Shown piece after piece: positions 1 through 10,893 of a DNA stretch of 64,000 nucleotides. A program made the translations under genes and the position numbers. Where the stretch lies: positions 1 to 64,000 of the forward strand of contig NZ_JAAFYZ010000015.1 in assembly GCF_018274385.1 (NCBI RefSeq), given 5' to 3'. This stretch comes from Catenulispora pinistramenti (GTDB lineage: Bacteria > Actinomycetota > Actinomycetes > Streptomycetales > Catenulisporaceae). The stretch's first letter is position 1. Every line of letters begins with the position of its first letter. The notes beneath the pieces were generated by a model. It saw nothing but the letters and a program-made list of their open reading frames with translations, ran no database searches and was not told the origin of the DNA.

Positions 1-21
1 GGTGAGGGGCTGAAGATTTTC

Positions 22-62
22 GAGGGCTGACTTCCGGTCGACACGACCGGAAGTCAGCCCTC
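22..62 (-). terminator. Perfect hairpin after the TPR gene
   Basis: A 19-bp perfect inverted repeat (22-40 and 44-62) with a 3-nt ACA loop lies 25 bp past the stop of the minus-strand TPR gene. It has no long U tract on the minus strand; an A-rich run follows instead. It therefore fits a hairpin-type (L-shaped) actinobacterial terminator better than a classical intrinsic one. Confidence 0.6.
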
Positions 63-86
63 TGGCTTACCCGCGCCTCTGCCCGC

Positions 87-3000
87 TCACCGCAAGGCGT
101 CGCGAAGCTTGCGGAGCGTCGCGATCCCCTCCGAGTGCCCGGCGGCCTCGGCGTCCGCGATCGCCTTGTCGAGCCGGGCCTTGGCGGCGTCCGGCTGCTC
201 CAGCGAGCGGAACTCGATGACCGCGGCCTGCCGGATCGCGTCGAACCGGGGCGGGATCGCCGCGAACCCGGGCCGGTCGTAGAGCAGGGCGGCACGCTCC
301 AGCTGTTCGATCGCCTCCTGCGGCCGCCCCGCGGTGTTGAGCACCCAGCCGCGGGTGTAGCAGGTCTGCGCCTCGTCGACCTCGACGCTGAGGAACTGCG
401 CCTGCGCCGCCTCCGCGAACTCGACCCGCATCCGATCGGCCTGCGTGAGGTACGCGAGCGCGTCCTCGGCGCGCTCGGCCCCGAACGCGTTGATGGTCTC
501 CCCGGCCATGTCCCGCAGGGCCTCGGTCATGTCCGGGATCCGGGGCGCCACCGCGTTGGAGGCCAGTGCGCGCTCCCACGCGGCCTTGGCGCCGTCCCAG
601 TTCCGCGCCAACGCCAGCGCGCCGGCCGCCTCAGCCGCGGCAGCGGTCAGCCGCCCGGCCTCCGGCCACCCGTCGACGGCATCGGCGACGTGCAGGAACT
701 CGACGGCCGCCGCACGCGGTTCGTCCAGCGCGAGCAACCCGCGCGCGAGGTCCGCGCGGATCTGGACCATGAGCATGTCGGCGCGGGAGGGGTGCTTGGT
801 CGGCTTGGGGGTGGTGGCGCTGGAAGGTTCGTCAGCCACGGCACTGGCATCGGCGACATTCGGCTCGTCACCGGTCTTGTCACCGGTCTCGGCACTGGTC
901 TCGGCACTGGTCTCGTCACTGGTATTGGCACTGGTATCGGTATCGGTATCGCCGTCGGTAGCAAGGTCGGTGGGCGCATAGCCCCCATCCCCGCCGAGCG
1001 GAGTCTCCACCAGCGTTTCCAGCACCGCGACCGCATCCGCGGTCTGTCCCTGTGCCGCCAACGCATTACTCATCCGCCACCGCGTCTCGACCGCCCCGAA
1101 CGCGTCGCCCTCGCGGTCCAGCCGCACCGCGGCCTCGGCGAACGCCCGCACGGCGGTCGCCGGCTCGCCGCCCTGCAACGCGGTCTCGGCGAGCAGCCGG
1201 TACAGCGGCGTCAGCTCGTCGGCGTCGACCGCGGGGTGCGCCTCGGCGATGCCGGTTTGCAGCACCTGCATCGCCTCCGGGTAGCGGTCCTGGCCGGCCA
1301 GTGCCAGGCCGAGGATCATGCGGGAGCGGTGCAGGCGCCAGGGCCAGCCGAGGTCGGTGAAGGTCTGGAGTGCGTGCCGGGCCAGCGGTTCGGCGGCTTT
1401 GGGGTCCTCGTGGGTGGCGTCGTACTCGGCGACCGCCTCCATCACCAGCGCCAGCCGCTCGGGGGCGTTGAGGCCGGTGCCCTCGCGGACCATCCGCTCG
1501 GCCTCGGCGCGGAAGACGGCGAGCCAGCGTTCGCGGTCGGCCGGGGCGGCGGCGTGGATGGCCGCGTTGCGGGCCGCGAAGACCCGGCTTTGGTGCACCA
1601 CCAGCTTCTGTACCTGTGCGTCGGCGAGGTACTCGGCCGCGCCGCCGTCGGCCAGCAGCGTGTCGATCTGCCCGAGCAGCGCGTTCAGTTCCGGCCACGC
1701 CTGTTCGGCGACGACCGCCGCGTCAGTGTCCTGATCCCCGCGGTTGGCCTTGTTCCACTGCACCCGGGCCAGGGACGCGATCCTGCGGTCCGGCCGGTCC
1801 GCACGCTCGTAGCACGCGGCGGCCTCCAGGAAGTGCGTGTCGATCGCGTCCCAGTCCCGTTCCCGGTGTGCCCGGCCGGCCCGCTCGGTCGCGATCTCCC
1901 CGCGCAGTACGTCGGTCACCAGGTCGGCATCCGCGCCGTCGACCCGCTCCAGCAACGAGTCCCACAACCGCCGCGAGTCCGGATGGAACTGCCGGTCCAG
2001 CCGCAGCGTCTCGGCGACCAGGGCGGCGAAGTCGTCCGGGACCGCCGTTTCAGGAGCCTGCGACGCCGCGGCAGCCGAGCCCGCCGAAGGCACCGAAAGC
2101 GCTGTCTGAGCACCCTCCAACACCGCCGCCCGCACCCCGAGGTTCAGTTCGGCGACCAACGGCTGCTCGGCCAGCTGCTCCGCCCGCCGCCCCGACATGG
2201 TCGCGTTCCCGTTCCGCGCGTCGAAGCGCGCCACCAGCGCGTCCGCGTCCGCGGCGACCGACTCCAGCAGCTCGGTGACCGTCCACTCCCGTCCCAGCGG
2301 TCCGCCGCAGGGCGTGTCGGCGTGCCCGGCCGCGACCAGCCGGCGCAGCAGCACCTCGACCTTGGTCAGGAACTCCAGCCGGGACAACGGCGCGGACGTG
2401 AAGCCGAACAACGCACGGTTCTGCGACAGCAGCTCCAGGCCACGGGCCTGGTTCCCGGTCAGCGCACAGAACTCCAGGTGCCGGCCGACCAGCGCCAGGT
2501 ACGCCTCGCGCCCCCGCACCGCCCGGTACGAAGCCAGGTGCGCTCCGCGCGCCTCGTCGGTCCGCCCCAACCGCACCAGCGGCAGCAGCGCCGCCGTCTG
2601 GCTGGCGTGCGGCTCCTCGTCGCATGTGTTGCGACCGTCCAGCGTCGCCTCCAGCTCGGCCATCCCGAGCTCGTCCTGGCCGAGCCCGAAGTGGTACTCG
2701 GCCCGGGACCGGGCTTCGCAGGCCTCGCAGTCGCTCATCCGGGTCCGGCCGCGCGTGGCCCACAGTTCGTAGGCCAGCTCCTCACCCTCGCCGAGGTGCT
2801 GCGCCAGCGAGTACAGCTGCCCGTAGACCGGCTGCAACCCGTAGTCGGCGGCCTCGTAGCGCTTGCGCATCTCGCCGATCCAGCCGCGGATCGCGGCCAG
2901 CGGCACGTCCGGGGTGGTGAGCAGGCCGGCACCGACCCACTTGAAATACCAGAAGACGCGGTGCGCCTCCCAGTCGTCGAACGCCTTCGGGTTGCGGTCC

Positions 3001-3230
3001 CACAACCGCAGCAGCCGCGCGAACACCACCGGGTACTTCACCCGCTCGCCGCTGCCGTGGTAGGAGCTCATCAGCTCGACCAGCGCGGTGGCCGTCACCT
3101 CGTCGTCGCCGAAGACCTCGGCCTCGTCGGCGATCTCCTCGGCGATCGCGGCCTTGGCCCGGCCGTCGGCCCGCTCGCGGTTCTCGCGCAGCGCGCCGAA
3201 GAACTCCTCCTTCGTGCCGAACCCGCTCAC
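87..3230 (-). CDS. Large tetratricopeptide-repeat protein coupled to HSP90
   Basis: A 1047-residue cytoplasmic protein, mostly amphipathic helices with TPR-like spacing (for example the A-x-x-Y-x-x-A segments in the second half). It has no signal peptide or membrane segment, and I see no catalytic motif. Its GTG start overlaps the TGA of the HSP90 gene by four bases (3227-3230), so translation is almost certainly coupled and the two products probably work together. TPR proteins are typical HSP90 co-chaperones in eukaryotes; that role here is inference. A Thr/Asp/Glu-rich linker encoded at about 850-960 consists of imperfect 12-bp tandem repeats. It splits the protein into a larger N-terminal part and a TPR-rich C-terminal part. 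Confidence 0.8.
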   Translation of the reverse strand: MSGFGTKEEFFGALRENRERADGRAKAAIAEEIADEAEVFGDDEVTATALVELMSSYHGSGERVKYPVVFARLLRLWDRNPKAFDDWEAHRVFWYFKWVGAGLLTTPDVPLAAIRGWIGEMRKRYEAADYGLQPVYGQLYSLAQHLGEGEELAYELWATRGRTRMSDCEACEARSRAEYHFGLGQDELGMAELEATLDGRNTCDEEPHASQTAALLPLVRLGRTDEARGAHLASYRAVRGREAYLALVGRHLEFCALTGNQARGLELLSQNRALFGFTSAPLSRLEFLTKVEVLLRRLVAAGHADTPCGGPLGREWTVTELLESVAADADALVARFDARNGNATMSGRRAEQLAEQPLVAELNLGVRAAVLEGAQTALSVPSAGSAAAASQAPETAVPDDFAALVAETLRLDRQFHPDSRRLWDSLLERVDGADADLVTDVLRGEIATERAGRAHRERDWDAIDTHFLEAAACYERADRPDRRIASLARVQWNKANRGDQDTDAAVVAEQAWPELNALLGQIDTLLADGGAAEYLADAQVQKLVVHQSRVFAARNAAIHAAAPADRERWLAVFRAEAERMVREGTGLNAPERLALVMEAVAEYDATHEDPKAAEPLARHALQTFTDLGWPWRLHRSRMILGLALAGQDRYPEAMQVLQTGIAEAHPAVDADELTPLYRLLAETALQGGEPATAVRAFAEAAVRLDREGDAFGAVETRWRMSNALAAQGQTADAVAVLETLVETPLGGDGGYAPTDLATDGDTDTDTSANTSDETSAETSAETGDKTGDEPNVADASAVADEPSSATTPKPTKHPSRADMLMVQIRADLARGLLALDEPRAAAVEFLHVADAVDGWPEAGRLTAAAAEAAGALALARNWDGAKAAWERALASNAVAPRIPDMTEALRDMAGETINAFGAERAEDALAYLTQADRMRVEFAEAAQAQFLSVEVDEAQTCYTRGWVLNTAGRPQEAIEQLERAALLYDRPGFAAIPPRFDAIRQAAVIEFRSLEQPDAAKARLDKAIADAEAAGHSEGIATLRKLRDALR

Positions 3231-5149
3231 ACGTCACCCCGGCTGTCGGAGGCAGTGCCCGCCGCGGAGCCGCCGCCGGAGCCGCCGGATCCCCCCGCGC
3301 CGCCCGCGCCGCCGACGCCGCCGGAGCCGCCGGCCGCCTGCGCCGCGAACTCCAACAGCCCGATGAACGACCGGTTCAGCAGCGCGTGGTCGCTCGGCCG
3401 CAGCGGACGCCGCGACATCAGCAGCGCCTGCCCGTACAGCGCCTCGATCGCGGTCTGCGACAGGTGCGGGTCCGCGATGTCCGCGATCTTGCGGATCAGG
3501 GGATTGAGATGGTTGACGATCAGCTGCGCCCGCGGTGCCGAGGACCCCAGCGAACCCAGGATCCCGGCCCACAGCTCGTCGGCGTCCGCCGACAGCTCCG
3601 CGCGCCGCCGCTCGTGCCGGGCCTCGCGGTTGTCGACCAGCATGGCCGGCACGCCGACCGGCTGGAACGAGCGCAGCGCGACGTCGGTGTCGAACTTGTC
3701 GCACACCGCCCGGGCCCGGGCCAGGAACGCCGCCGCGGCGAGTTCGGCCGCCGGATCCACGGTGTCCAGGTGCGCGCTGACCGTCTCCGGGTCCAGATCC
3801 GCGACCGTCACGCCCGGCCGCACCTCCGGCAGCCGGTGAACCAGCTCCCTGTCATACACGTAGCCGCCGTTGACGACGCCCAGCCCGGCCGAGGCCGCGA
3901 TCGGCGCCACCTGCCGGAACTCCTCGACCGACTGCGTCACCAGCACCACCGGGTGCGCGCGGGCGAACTCGTCCAGGCTGACGTTGCCGTCGGTGGTCTC
4001 GAACGGCAGCCACGGCAGCAGCAGCGCCAGCAGCTTGTCGTCGTAGCGGGCCAGCGCCTTGACCGCCAGGTGGTGCACGTCGATGAAGCGCCGCAGCAGC
4101 GTCAGGTCCGAGGCCGCCAGCCCGACCAGCCACTCGCGGATCCGCTCGCCGATCGCGTCGCGCACCGCGGCCAGCGTCTCGTCCTCGTACAGCGCCTCGC
4201 GCGAAGCCGTCGGCCGCAGCCCGGTGGTGTCCACGACGCAGGACACGAAGAAGGCCCAGTCCGGCACCAGTTCGGCCGCCGAGTCCGACAGCAGCATGCC
4301 CTTGAGGTGGACCCGGTGTCCGGAGCGCTTCGTGGGGTGCACCGGGGTGGGCAGCACGAACGCCACGCCCTTCAACCCGACCAGCGGCAGGTCCAGGTCG
4401 ATGGTGTCCAGCGGGGCGAAGTCGAACGTCGACTTGGCGTAGCCGGCCAGCGCCTCGCGCCGGGCCAGCGGCGAGCCGTACGGCCGGTCCCACACCGGCG
4501 GGGTATCGTTGACCTTGCTGACGTCGCCGTGCCGGTCCACGATCTCCACGTCGTAGCGCAGCAGCGAGCCGAAGTGCCGGGCCAGGCGCAGCACCCGGTT
4601 CGGCTCCAGCCACTCGCTGCCGTCGCCGCGGGGCACCAGCGTGACGGTGGTGCCGGGCTCGGCGACGGTGCCCGGTGGCAGGGTCTTGATCTGGTACGTG
4701 CCGTCGCTGCGGCCGCGCCACTCCACGGCCGGGGCGTTCGCGTCCCGGGCGCTGCGCGAGACCACGGTGATCTCGTCGGCCACCACGAAACAGGCCAGCA
4801 GGCCGATACCGAACTGGCCGATGAAGTCCTGGCGGGCCGCCGACAGGTCCAGGCCGCCGTCCTCGGCGCGCTTGGAGGAACGGCCGATGGTCGCCAGGAA
4901 GGTGTGCACGTCGGCCTCGGTCAGCCCGACGCCGGAGTCCTCGACCCGGATCCCGCCGTCGACGCCGGTCCGGATCCGGATCCGGGCCGGGGCCGAGGAG
5001 TCCAGCATGCGCCGCGCCGTGATGGCGTCGACGGCGTTCTGCATCAGTTCCCGCAGATACACCTTCGGGGAGGAGTAGAGGTGGTGGGAGAGCAGGTCGA
5101 CCAGTCCGCGCAGGTCGACTTGGAAGGTGTGGCCGGGCTCGGTGCTCAC
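3227..5149 (-). CDS. HSP90-family chaperone (HtpG-like)
   Basis: A 640-residue GHKL-ATPase chaperone. The Bergerat-fold motifs are intact: RELMQNAVDA (residues 33-42, with the Mg-binding Asn), DSGVGL (71-76) and GQFGIGLLACF (111-121). Middle and C-terminal HSP90 domains follow. The length matches bacterial HtpG, but the sequence is the divergent actinobacterial 'HSP90 family protein' type, and it ends in an unusual Gly/Ser-rich tail of about 35 residues. It starts with GTG behind an AGGGGA ribosome site, 12 bp after the upstream gene at 5162-6244, and overlaps the TPR gene downstream. The three genes therefore form one operon. Clients are unknown. Confidence 0.93.
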   Translation of the reverse strand: MSTEPGHTFQVDLRGLVDLLSHHLYSSPKVYLRELMQNAVDAITARRMLDSSAPARIRIRTGVDGGIRVEDSGVGLTEADVHTFLATIGRSSKRAEDGGLDLSAARQDFIGQFGIGLLACFVVADEITVVSRSARDANAPAVEWRGRSDGTYQIKTLPPGTVAEPGTTVTLVPRGDGSEWLEPNRVLRLARHFGSLLRYDVEIVDRHGDVSKVNDTPPVWDRPYGSPLARREALAGYAKSTFDFAPLDTIDLDLPLVGLKGVAFVLPTPVHPTKRSGHRVHLKGMLLSDSAAELVPDWAFFVSCVVDTTGLRPTASREALYEDETLAAVRDAIGERIREWLVGLAASDLTLLRRFIDVHHLAVKALARYDDKLLALLLPWLPFETTDGNVSLDEFARAHPVVLVTQSVEEFRQVAPIAASAGLGVVNGGYVYDRELVHRLPEVRPGVTVADLDPETVSAHLDTVDPAAELAAAAFLARARAVCDKFDTDVALRSFQPVGVPAMLVDNREARHERRRAELSADADELWAGILGSLGSSAPRAQLIVNHLNPLIRKIADIADPHLSQTAIEALYGQALLMSRRPLRPSDHALLNRSFIGLLEFAAQAAGGSGGVGGAGGAGGSGGSGGGSAAGTASDSRGDV

Positions 5150-5161
5150 GTGTCGTGTCCC

Positions 5162-6244
5162 CTACTTCTTCCGTTTCTTGACGCAGTCCTGCCGGGCCAC
5201 CGCGAACACCCGCTCGGGGTCGCCACGGTAGCGCCACGGGGCCTTGGTGGCGTGGTCTGCGATCCGCTCGAACAGCCGGCCCGCCGAGTCCTTGTCGTCC
5301 GCGAGCCAGAAGGCCATCGCGAAGGTGTTCAGCGCGGTGTACGGCGAGGAGGTCGGGGCGAAGGCCGGGTGGAACACCGAGGCGTCCGCGGCCCGGCGCA
5401 GGTCCTGGACCACGGCCGCGTCCCGGATGTAGACGTCGTCCGGGCCCTGCTCCAGATCCAGCCAGTGCTCCAGGTGCGCCTGCGCGACGAGCTCGCCGAG
5501 CCCGCTGCCGGGCGGGGCGGCGTCGAAGACCTTCGTGGCGAACGCGTGCATCGCCTCGTGCGAGCCGCCCCACTTCGCGCACAGCTGCTGCAACATCTGG
5601 CGGTGCAGGCCGACGTGGCCGGGCGCGCGCTTGATCCCGGCTTCGAAGCGGCGGCGGGTGACGTCGGCGCCGTGTTCCAGGCCGCGGCTGGTCACACACA
5701 GGGTGTACCAGGGCGCGGCGTTGGCGGGGTCGAGTTCGACGGCGGTGTAGAGGTACTCCTCGGCGACGCGCAGCCGATCGTGGAAGACCTTGAACTGCTC
5801 CTCGGAGACCTGCGAGGCGCGATAGCCGGTGCGTGCCTCCCAGGCCCACGCCGAGTGCCGGGCGCCGGCCACGGTCAGCGCCAGCGGATCGGACGGGAGC
5901 TGGTTCGGGAGCTTGAGCAGGAAGTCGCCGCCGAGGTCTTCGATGTTGCCTATGAGAAAGGTGAGGCGTTCGAAGTCATCGCGGTCGCGGACCGGCCGCA
6001 GGATCTCCTCGACCGTCGGCCAGTCGGTGATCCGCGCGGCCTGGCGCAGCGCGGCGAGCTCGGGATCGCCGTGCGACCGGTCGATCGGCACCGGCTTGAT
6101 CGCCTCGGTCTCGGAAGGCCTGCGGGCCCGGGCCCGCGCCGCGGCCTTCCTGCCCCGCTTGCCGCCATAACCCTTGGACAACCCGCGGATGACGGACACG
6201 GCGGCCACGGCGGCTATCGCCATGGTCGGGATGCTCGACGTCAA
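5162..6244 (-). CDS. TPR-like protein with N-terminal hydrophobic segment, first gene of HSP90 operon
   Basis: A 360-residue protein. A short hydrophobic N-terminus (about residues 8-18) and a Lys/Arg-rich stretch (24-42) are followed by a helical body with TPR-like pairs, such as the segment around WYTLCVTSRGLEHGAD. The body resembles DUF4034-type proteins that follow a unit's work over ranked elements. The TTG start at 6244 is chosen because a GGAGGGG ribosome site sits 8 nt upstream; an in-frame ATG lies at 6223. It ends in a basic KKRKK tail. It is 12 bp upstream of HSP90 and presumably co-transcribed with it. Function is not recognised. Confidence 0.7.
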   Translation of the reverse strand: MTSSIPTMAIAAVAAVSVIRGLSKGYGGKRGRKAAARARARRPSETEAIKPVPIDRSHGDPELAALRQAARITDWPTVEEILRPVRDRDDFERLTFLIGNIEDLGGDFLLKLPNQLPSDPLALTVAGARHSAWAWEARTGYRASQVSEEQFKVFHDRLRVAEEYLYTAVELDPANAAPWYTLCVTSRGLEHGADVTRRRFEAGIKRAPGHVGLHRQMLQQLCAKWGGSHEAMHAFATKVFDAAPPGSGLGELVAQAHLEHWLDLEQGPDDVYIRDAAVVQDLRRAADASVFHPAFAPTSSPYTALNTFAMAFWLADDKDSAGRLFERIADHATKAPWRYRGDPERVFAVARQDCVKKRKK

Positions 6245-6427
6245 AGTGTGATCCCCTCCGTTGGACCGGTCCGGCGCGGTTCACGGCCCGGCACGGCTAC
6301 GGTAGCCGACCGGACCGTCAGTGCGGTAACCGGTTCGGCGGCTGCGCCGCAGGTCAGCTCTGCGGGTCGGGGGCCGGGACGCGCATCGCGACGGGGCTGG
6401 GGGAACGTCAGTGCGGACCCGGCTCGG

Positions 6428-6433
6428 TAGGCT
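6428..6433 (+). promoter_or_regulatory. -10 box for leaderless mRNA (TAGGCT)
   Basis: TAGGCT ends 6 nt before the GTG at 6440, so transcription would begin at the start codon. No ribosome site is visible. The same layout recurs across the window. Confidence 0.6.
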
Positions 6434-6439
6434 GGCGGC

Positions 6440-7045
6440 GTGGCGACGGGGGAGGATGTTCTCAGGGACCTGTCGAGCCTGTCGCAGACGTGGCGCGAGC
6501 GGATGGGGGATCGGCCGCCGATCGCGCACGAATTCCCGACGGAGCACCGCGATCGGTGGGTGCGGTTCCACAGCCTGCCGGAGTCGAAGCGGTACGCGAG
6601 CGACGCGGCCGAGCGGCGGACGATCCTGGAGCGGCACTACGCGGTACTCGGTGAGTTGTTCGGCGGCGAGGACGTCTTCATCATGACGTCGACGTGGTCG
6701 ACCACGCCGGAGCCGGAGCCGCGAGACCGGCTCGATCTCCGGATCAACCCGGGGAGCGTGCTGTGGTGGTCCTTCTTGTCCGAGGACGATTCGAACCCTG
6801 ATCTCGTGGTCCACACGCACGTCTATGTGGCGTGGACCGGTTGGTCCGCCGGGAGCCTGAATCGACTGTTGAGCGCGGTCGCGGAGTACCGGGCCGGCAA
6901 CGTGGTGATCGGTGACCGCCGGCTGCGTCGCCTGTACCTCCCCTACGACGGCGGCGCCGACGTGCTGGCCGTCGACTCCGCCGAACGCGACGTACTGCGC
7001 GACCGGCACTCGGCCTGGCTGTCCGGACACCCGTCCGGCAGGTAG
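6440..7045 (+). CDS. DUF3885-like protein
   Basis: A 201-residue soluble protein with the segment RFHSLPESKRYASD (about residues 34-47) followed by a 'R..IL.RH..VL.ELF' helix. This pattern is typical of the DUF3885 family, which is of unknown function and often found near toxin immunity loci. A Trp-rich middle (VLWWSF, YVAWTGW) follows. No catalytic motif or signal is seen. The GTG start is supported by the -10 box 6 nt upstream. It is divergent from the HSP90 operon and is not obviously linked to its neighbours. Family assignment is from memory of the motif. Confidence 0.65.
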   Translation: MATGEDVLRDLSSLSQTWRERMGDRPPIAHEFPTEHRDRWVRFHSLPESKRYASDAAERRTILERHYAVLGELFGGEDVFIMTSTWSTTPEPEPRDRLDLRINPGSVLWWSFLSEDDSNPDLVVHTHVYVAWTGWSAGSLNRLLSAVAEYRAGNVVIGDRRLRRLYLPYDGGADVLAVDSAERDVLRDRHSAWLSGHPSGR

Positions 7046-7120
7046 CGCCGACTGGCTCGCGGGGCCTCCGCCACGCGGCACTACCCAGTTCGCGGGTCTT
7101 CCGCAAAGCACGCGAATCTG

Positions 7121-7126
7121 TAGCCT
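7121..7126 (+). promoter_or_regulatory. -10 box for leaderless mRNA (TAGCCT)
   Basis: TAGCCT lies 7 nt before the GTG at 7134. It decides the start of the following gene in favour of this GTG over the ATG at 7149. Confidence 0.55.
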
Positions 7127-7133
7127 GACACGC

Positions 7134-8633
7134 GTGGCCGACTATCGCATGCGCCGTCGCGCTTTCCTCGCCGCTTCCGCAACGACCGCCGCCTCCGCCG
7201 CCGCGTTCAGCACCCTCGGGGTGTCCGCCGCCAACGCCGACTACACCACGACTGTCGATCCCGGCACGTCGTGGGGTACGTGGGAGGGGTGGGGCACCTC
7301 GCTGGCGTGGTGGGCCAAGGCCTTCGGGAACCGCGACGACATCGCAGACATCTTCTTCACCCTGAACTCCGCGCCCTACAACGGATCCACGCTGCCCGGC
7401 CTGGGCCTGAACATCGTGCGCTACAACGCCGGCGCCTGCAGCGGGAACTCCATCGGCGGGACGACGATGGTGAAGGGTGCCGCCGTGCTGCCGACCCGGC
7501 AGATGGAGGGTTACTGGCTCGACTGGTACTCGGCGGATCCGGCGTCCGCCAGCTGGAACTGGTACGTCGACGCGCCGCAGCGGAACATGCTGTGGAAGGC
7601 GCGCGATCGCGGGGTGAACCACTTCGAGCTGTTCTCCAACTCGCCGATGTGGTGGATGTGCTACAACCACAACCCTTCGGGCTCGGCCGACGGGACCTCG
7701 GACAACCTCCAGTCGTGGAACTACCAGCAGCACGCCGTGTATCTGGCGACGATCGCCAAGTACGCGCACGACAACTGGGGCTTCCAGTTCACCTCGGTCG
7801 AGGCCTTCAACGAGCCGATCTCCGGGTGGTGGAAGGCCGACACCAGCTCGCAGGAGGGCTGCCACTTCGACGTCTCGACCCAGCAGACGGTCATCAACTA
7901 CCTGCGCGCGGAGCTGAACAGCCGCGGCTTGGGCGGGGCGCTGCTCGCTGCCTCCGACGAGAACACCTACGACCAGGCCCGGGCCACGTTCCTGGGTCTG
8001 GACGGCACCGCGCAGGGCAACGTCGGGAAGATCAACACGCACGGCTACCAGTACGGCGGCGGACGCCGGGACCTGCTCTACGCCACCGCGAAGTCGGCCG
8101 GCAAGGTGCTCTGGAACTCCGAGTACGGCGAGGGCGACGCCACCGGCTTGTCGCTGGCGAGCAACCTGAACCTGGACCTCACCTGGCTGCATCCCACGGC
8201 CTGGGTCTACTGGCAGGTGCTCGACGGCGGCGGCTGGGGCGCGATCCAGTGCGACGAGGCGGCCGGCACCATCGGCGCGGTCAACACCAAGTACTACGTC
8301 CTGGCGCAGTTCACCCGGCACATCCGGCCCGGCATGCAGCTCATCGACAGCGGCGACCACAACTCGGTGGCCGCCTACGACGCCGCGAACCACAAGCTGG
8401 TCATCGTCAGCACCAACTACGGCACCGGGCAGTACATCGACTTCGACCTGTCGAAGTTCGGCACGGTCACCGGGTCCGGCGGGAACGGGCTGGTCAGCCG
8501 TTGGGCGACGCAGACCGGGGGCGGGGACGCGTACACGTACCACGCCGACACCTTCCTGCACGGCAAGGTGTTCTGGTCGTACTTCTCGCCGAACACGGTG
8601 CAGTCATTCGAGATCGACGGGGTCTATCTGTAG
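7134..8633 (+). CDS. Secreted GH30 endo-beta-1,6-galactanase-like glycosidase
   Basis: A 499-residue protein (494 from the ATG at 7149) with a Tat-type leader (RRRAFLAAS, then a hydrophobic stretch ending near SAANA). The mature part begins with the GH30-like W-G-T-W-E-G-W-G-T-S-L-A-W strand. The acid/base Glu is in EAFNEP (about residue 227) and the nucleophile in NSEYG (about residue 330), with many surface Trp residues. These are features of GH30 enzymes that cleave beta-1,6-galactan side chains of arabinogalactan proteins. A small beta-sandwich follows the barrel. Secretion fits extracellular attack on plant polymer, which would feed the glycan locus at 13-26 kb; that link is inference. 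The stop codon lies inside a 17-bp tandem duplication. Confidence 0.85.
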   Translation: MADYRMRRRAFLAASATTAASAAAFSTLGVSAANADYTTTVDPGTSWGTWEGWGTSLAWWAKAFGNRDDIADIFFTLNSAPYNGSTLPGLGLNIVRYNAGACSGNSIGGTTMVKGAAVLPTRQMEGYWLDWYSADPASASWNWYVDAPQRNMLWKARDRGVNHFELFSNSPMWWMCYNHNPSGSADGTSDNLQSWNYQQHAVYLATIAKYAHDNWGFQFTSVEAFNEPISGWWKADTSSQEGCHFDVSTQQTVINYLRAELNSRGLGGALLAASDENTYDQARATFLGLDGTAQGNVGKINTHGYQYGGGRRDLLYATAKSAGKVLWNSEYGEGDATGLSLASNLNLDLTWLHPTAWVYWQVLDGGGWGAIQCDEAAGTIGAVNTKYYVLAQFTRHIRPGMQLIDSGDHNSVAAYDAANHKLVIVSTNYGTGQYIDFDLSKFGTVTGSGGNGLVSRWATQTGGGDAYTYHADTFLHGKVFWSYFSPNTVQSFEIDGVYL

Positions 8634-8649
8634 ACGGGGTCTATCGGTA
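8616..8649. repeat. 17-bp tandem duplication across the GH30 stop codon
   Basis: Two adjacent 17-bp copies (8616-8632, 8633-8649) differ at one base. The first contains the last codons and most of the stop of the GH30 gene; the second lies just beyond it. It reads as a recent local duplication. Confidence 0.8.
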
Positions 8650-8680
8650 GCCGAGATCCCTCACCACGCCACCGGAGCCC

Positions 8681-10642
<1,962 letters not shown>

Positions 10643-10648
10643 GCCAGG

Positions 10649-10654
10649 AGTCTA
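10649..10654 (-). promoter_or_regulatory. -10 box for leaderless recQ mRNA (TAGACT)
   Basis: On the minus strand TAGACT ends 6 nt before the recQ ATG at 10642. Confidence 0.55.
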
Positions 10655-10893
10655 CGGAGGTGGATGGGGCGGGGCCGGAAGGTTGGGCCTTTTGCCAGGT
10701 CGGGGCCATCCTCGCCCGGAGTCGGTCCCCGGCCCGGGCCGGCAGCGCCTCGTGCGGTCGCCGCGAAGATCGCGCAGCCCCGGGCGCACGACGGCTAAGG
10801 GTCATATCAAGGGTATGCGAAATCCGTTTCCACGGCTAACCTCACCCCTAACCGCACATCCATGCCAAAACACTGAGTTGGGAGCAATTCAGC

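Noticed and set aside
135-3839. Very long open frame on the plus strand opposite the HSP90/TPR genes
   Set aside because: Shadow of real genes in high-GC DNA: Arg/Pro/Gly-rich, no start signals, opposite to well-supported HSP90 and TPR proteins.
3386-6430. 1014-codon plus-strand open frame
   Set aside because: Same reason; it lies antisense to HSP90 and its upstream gene and has no recognisable domain.
6780-6810. TTCGAACCC resembling a tRNA T-loop
   Set aside because: It lies inside the coding sequence at 6440-7045 and no acceptor or anticodon stems can be formed around it.
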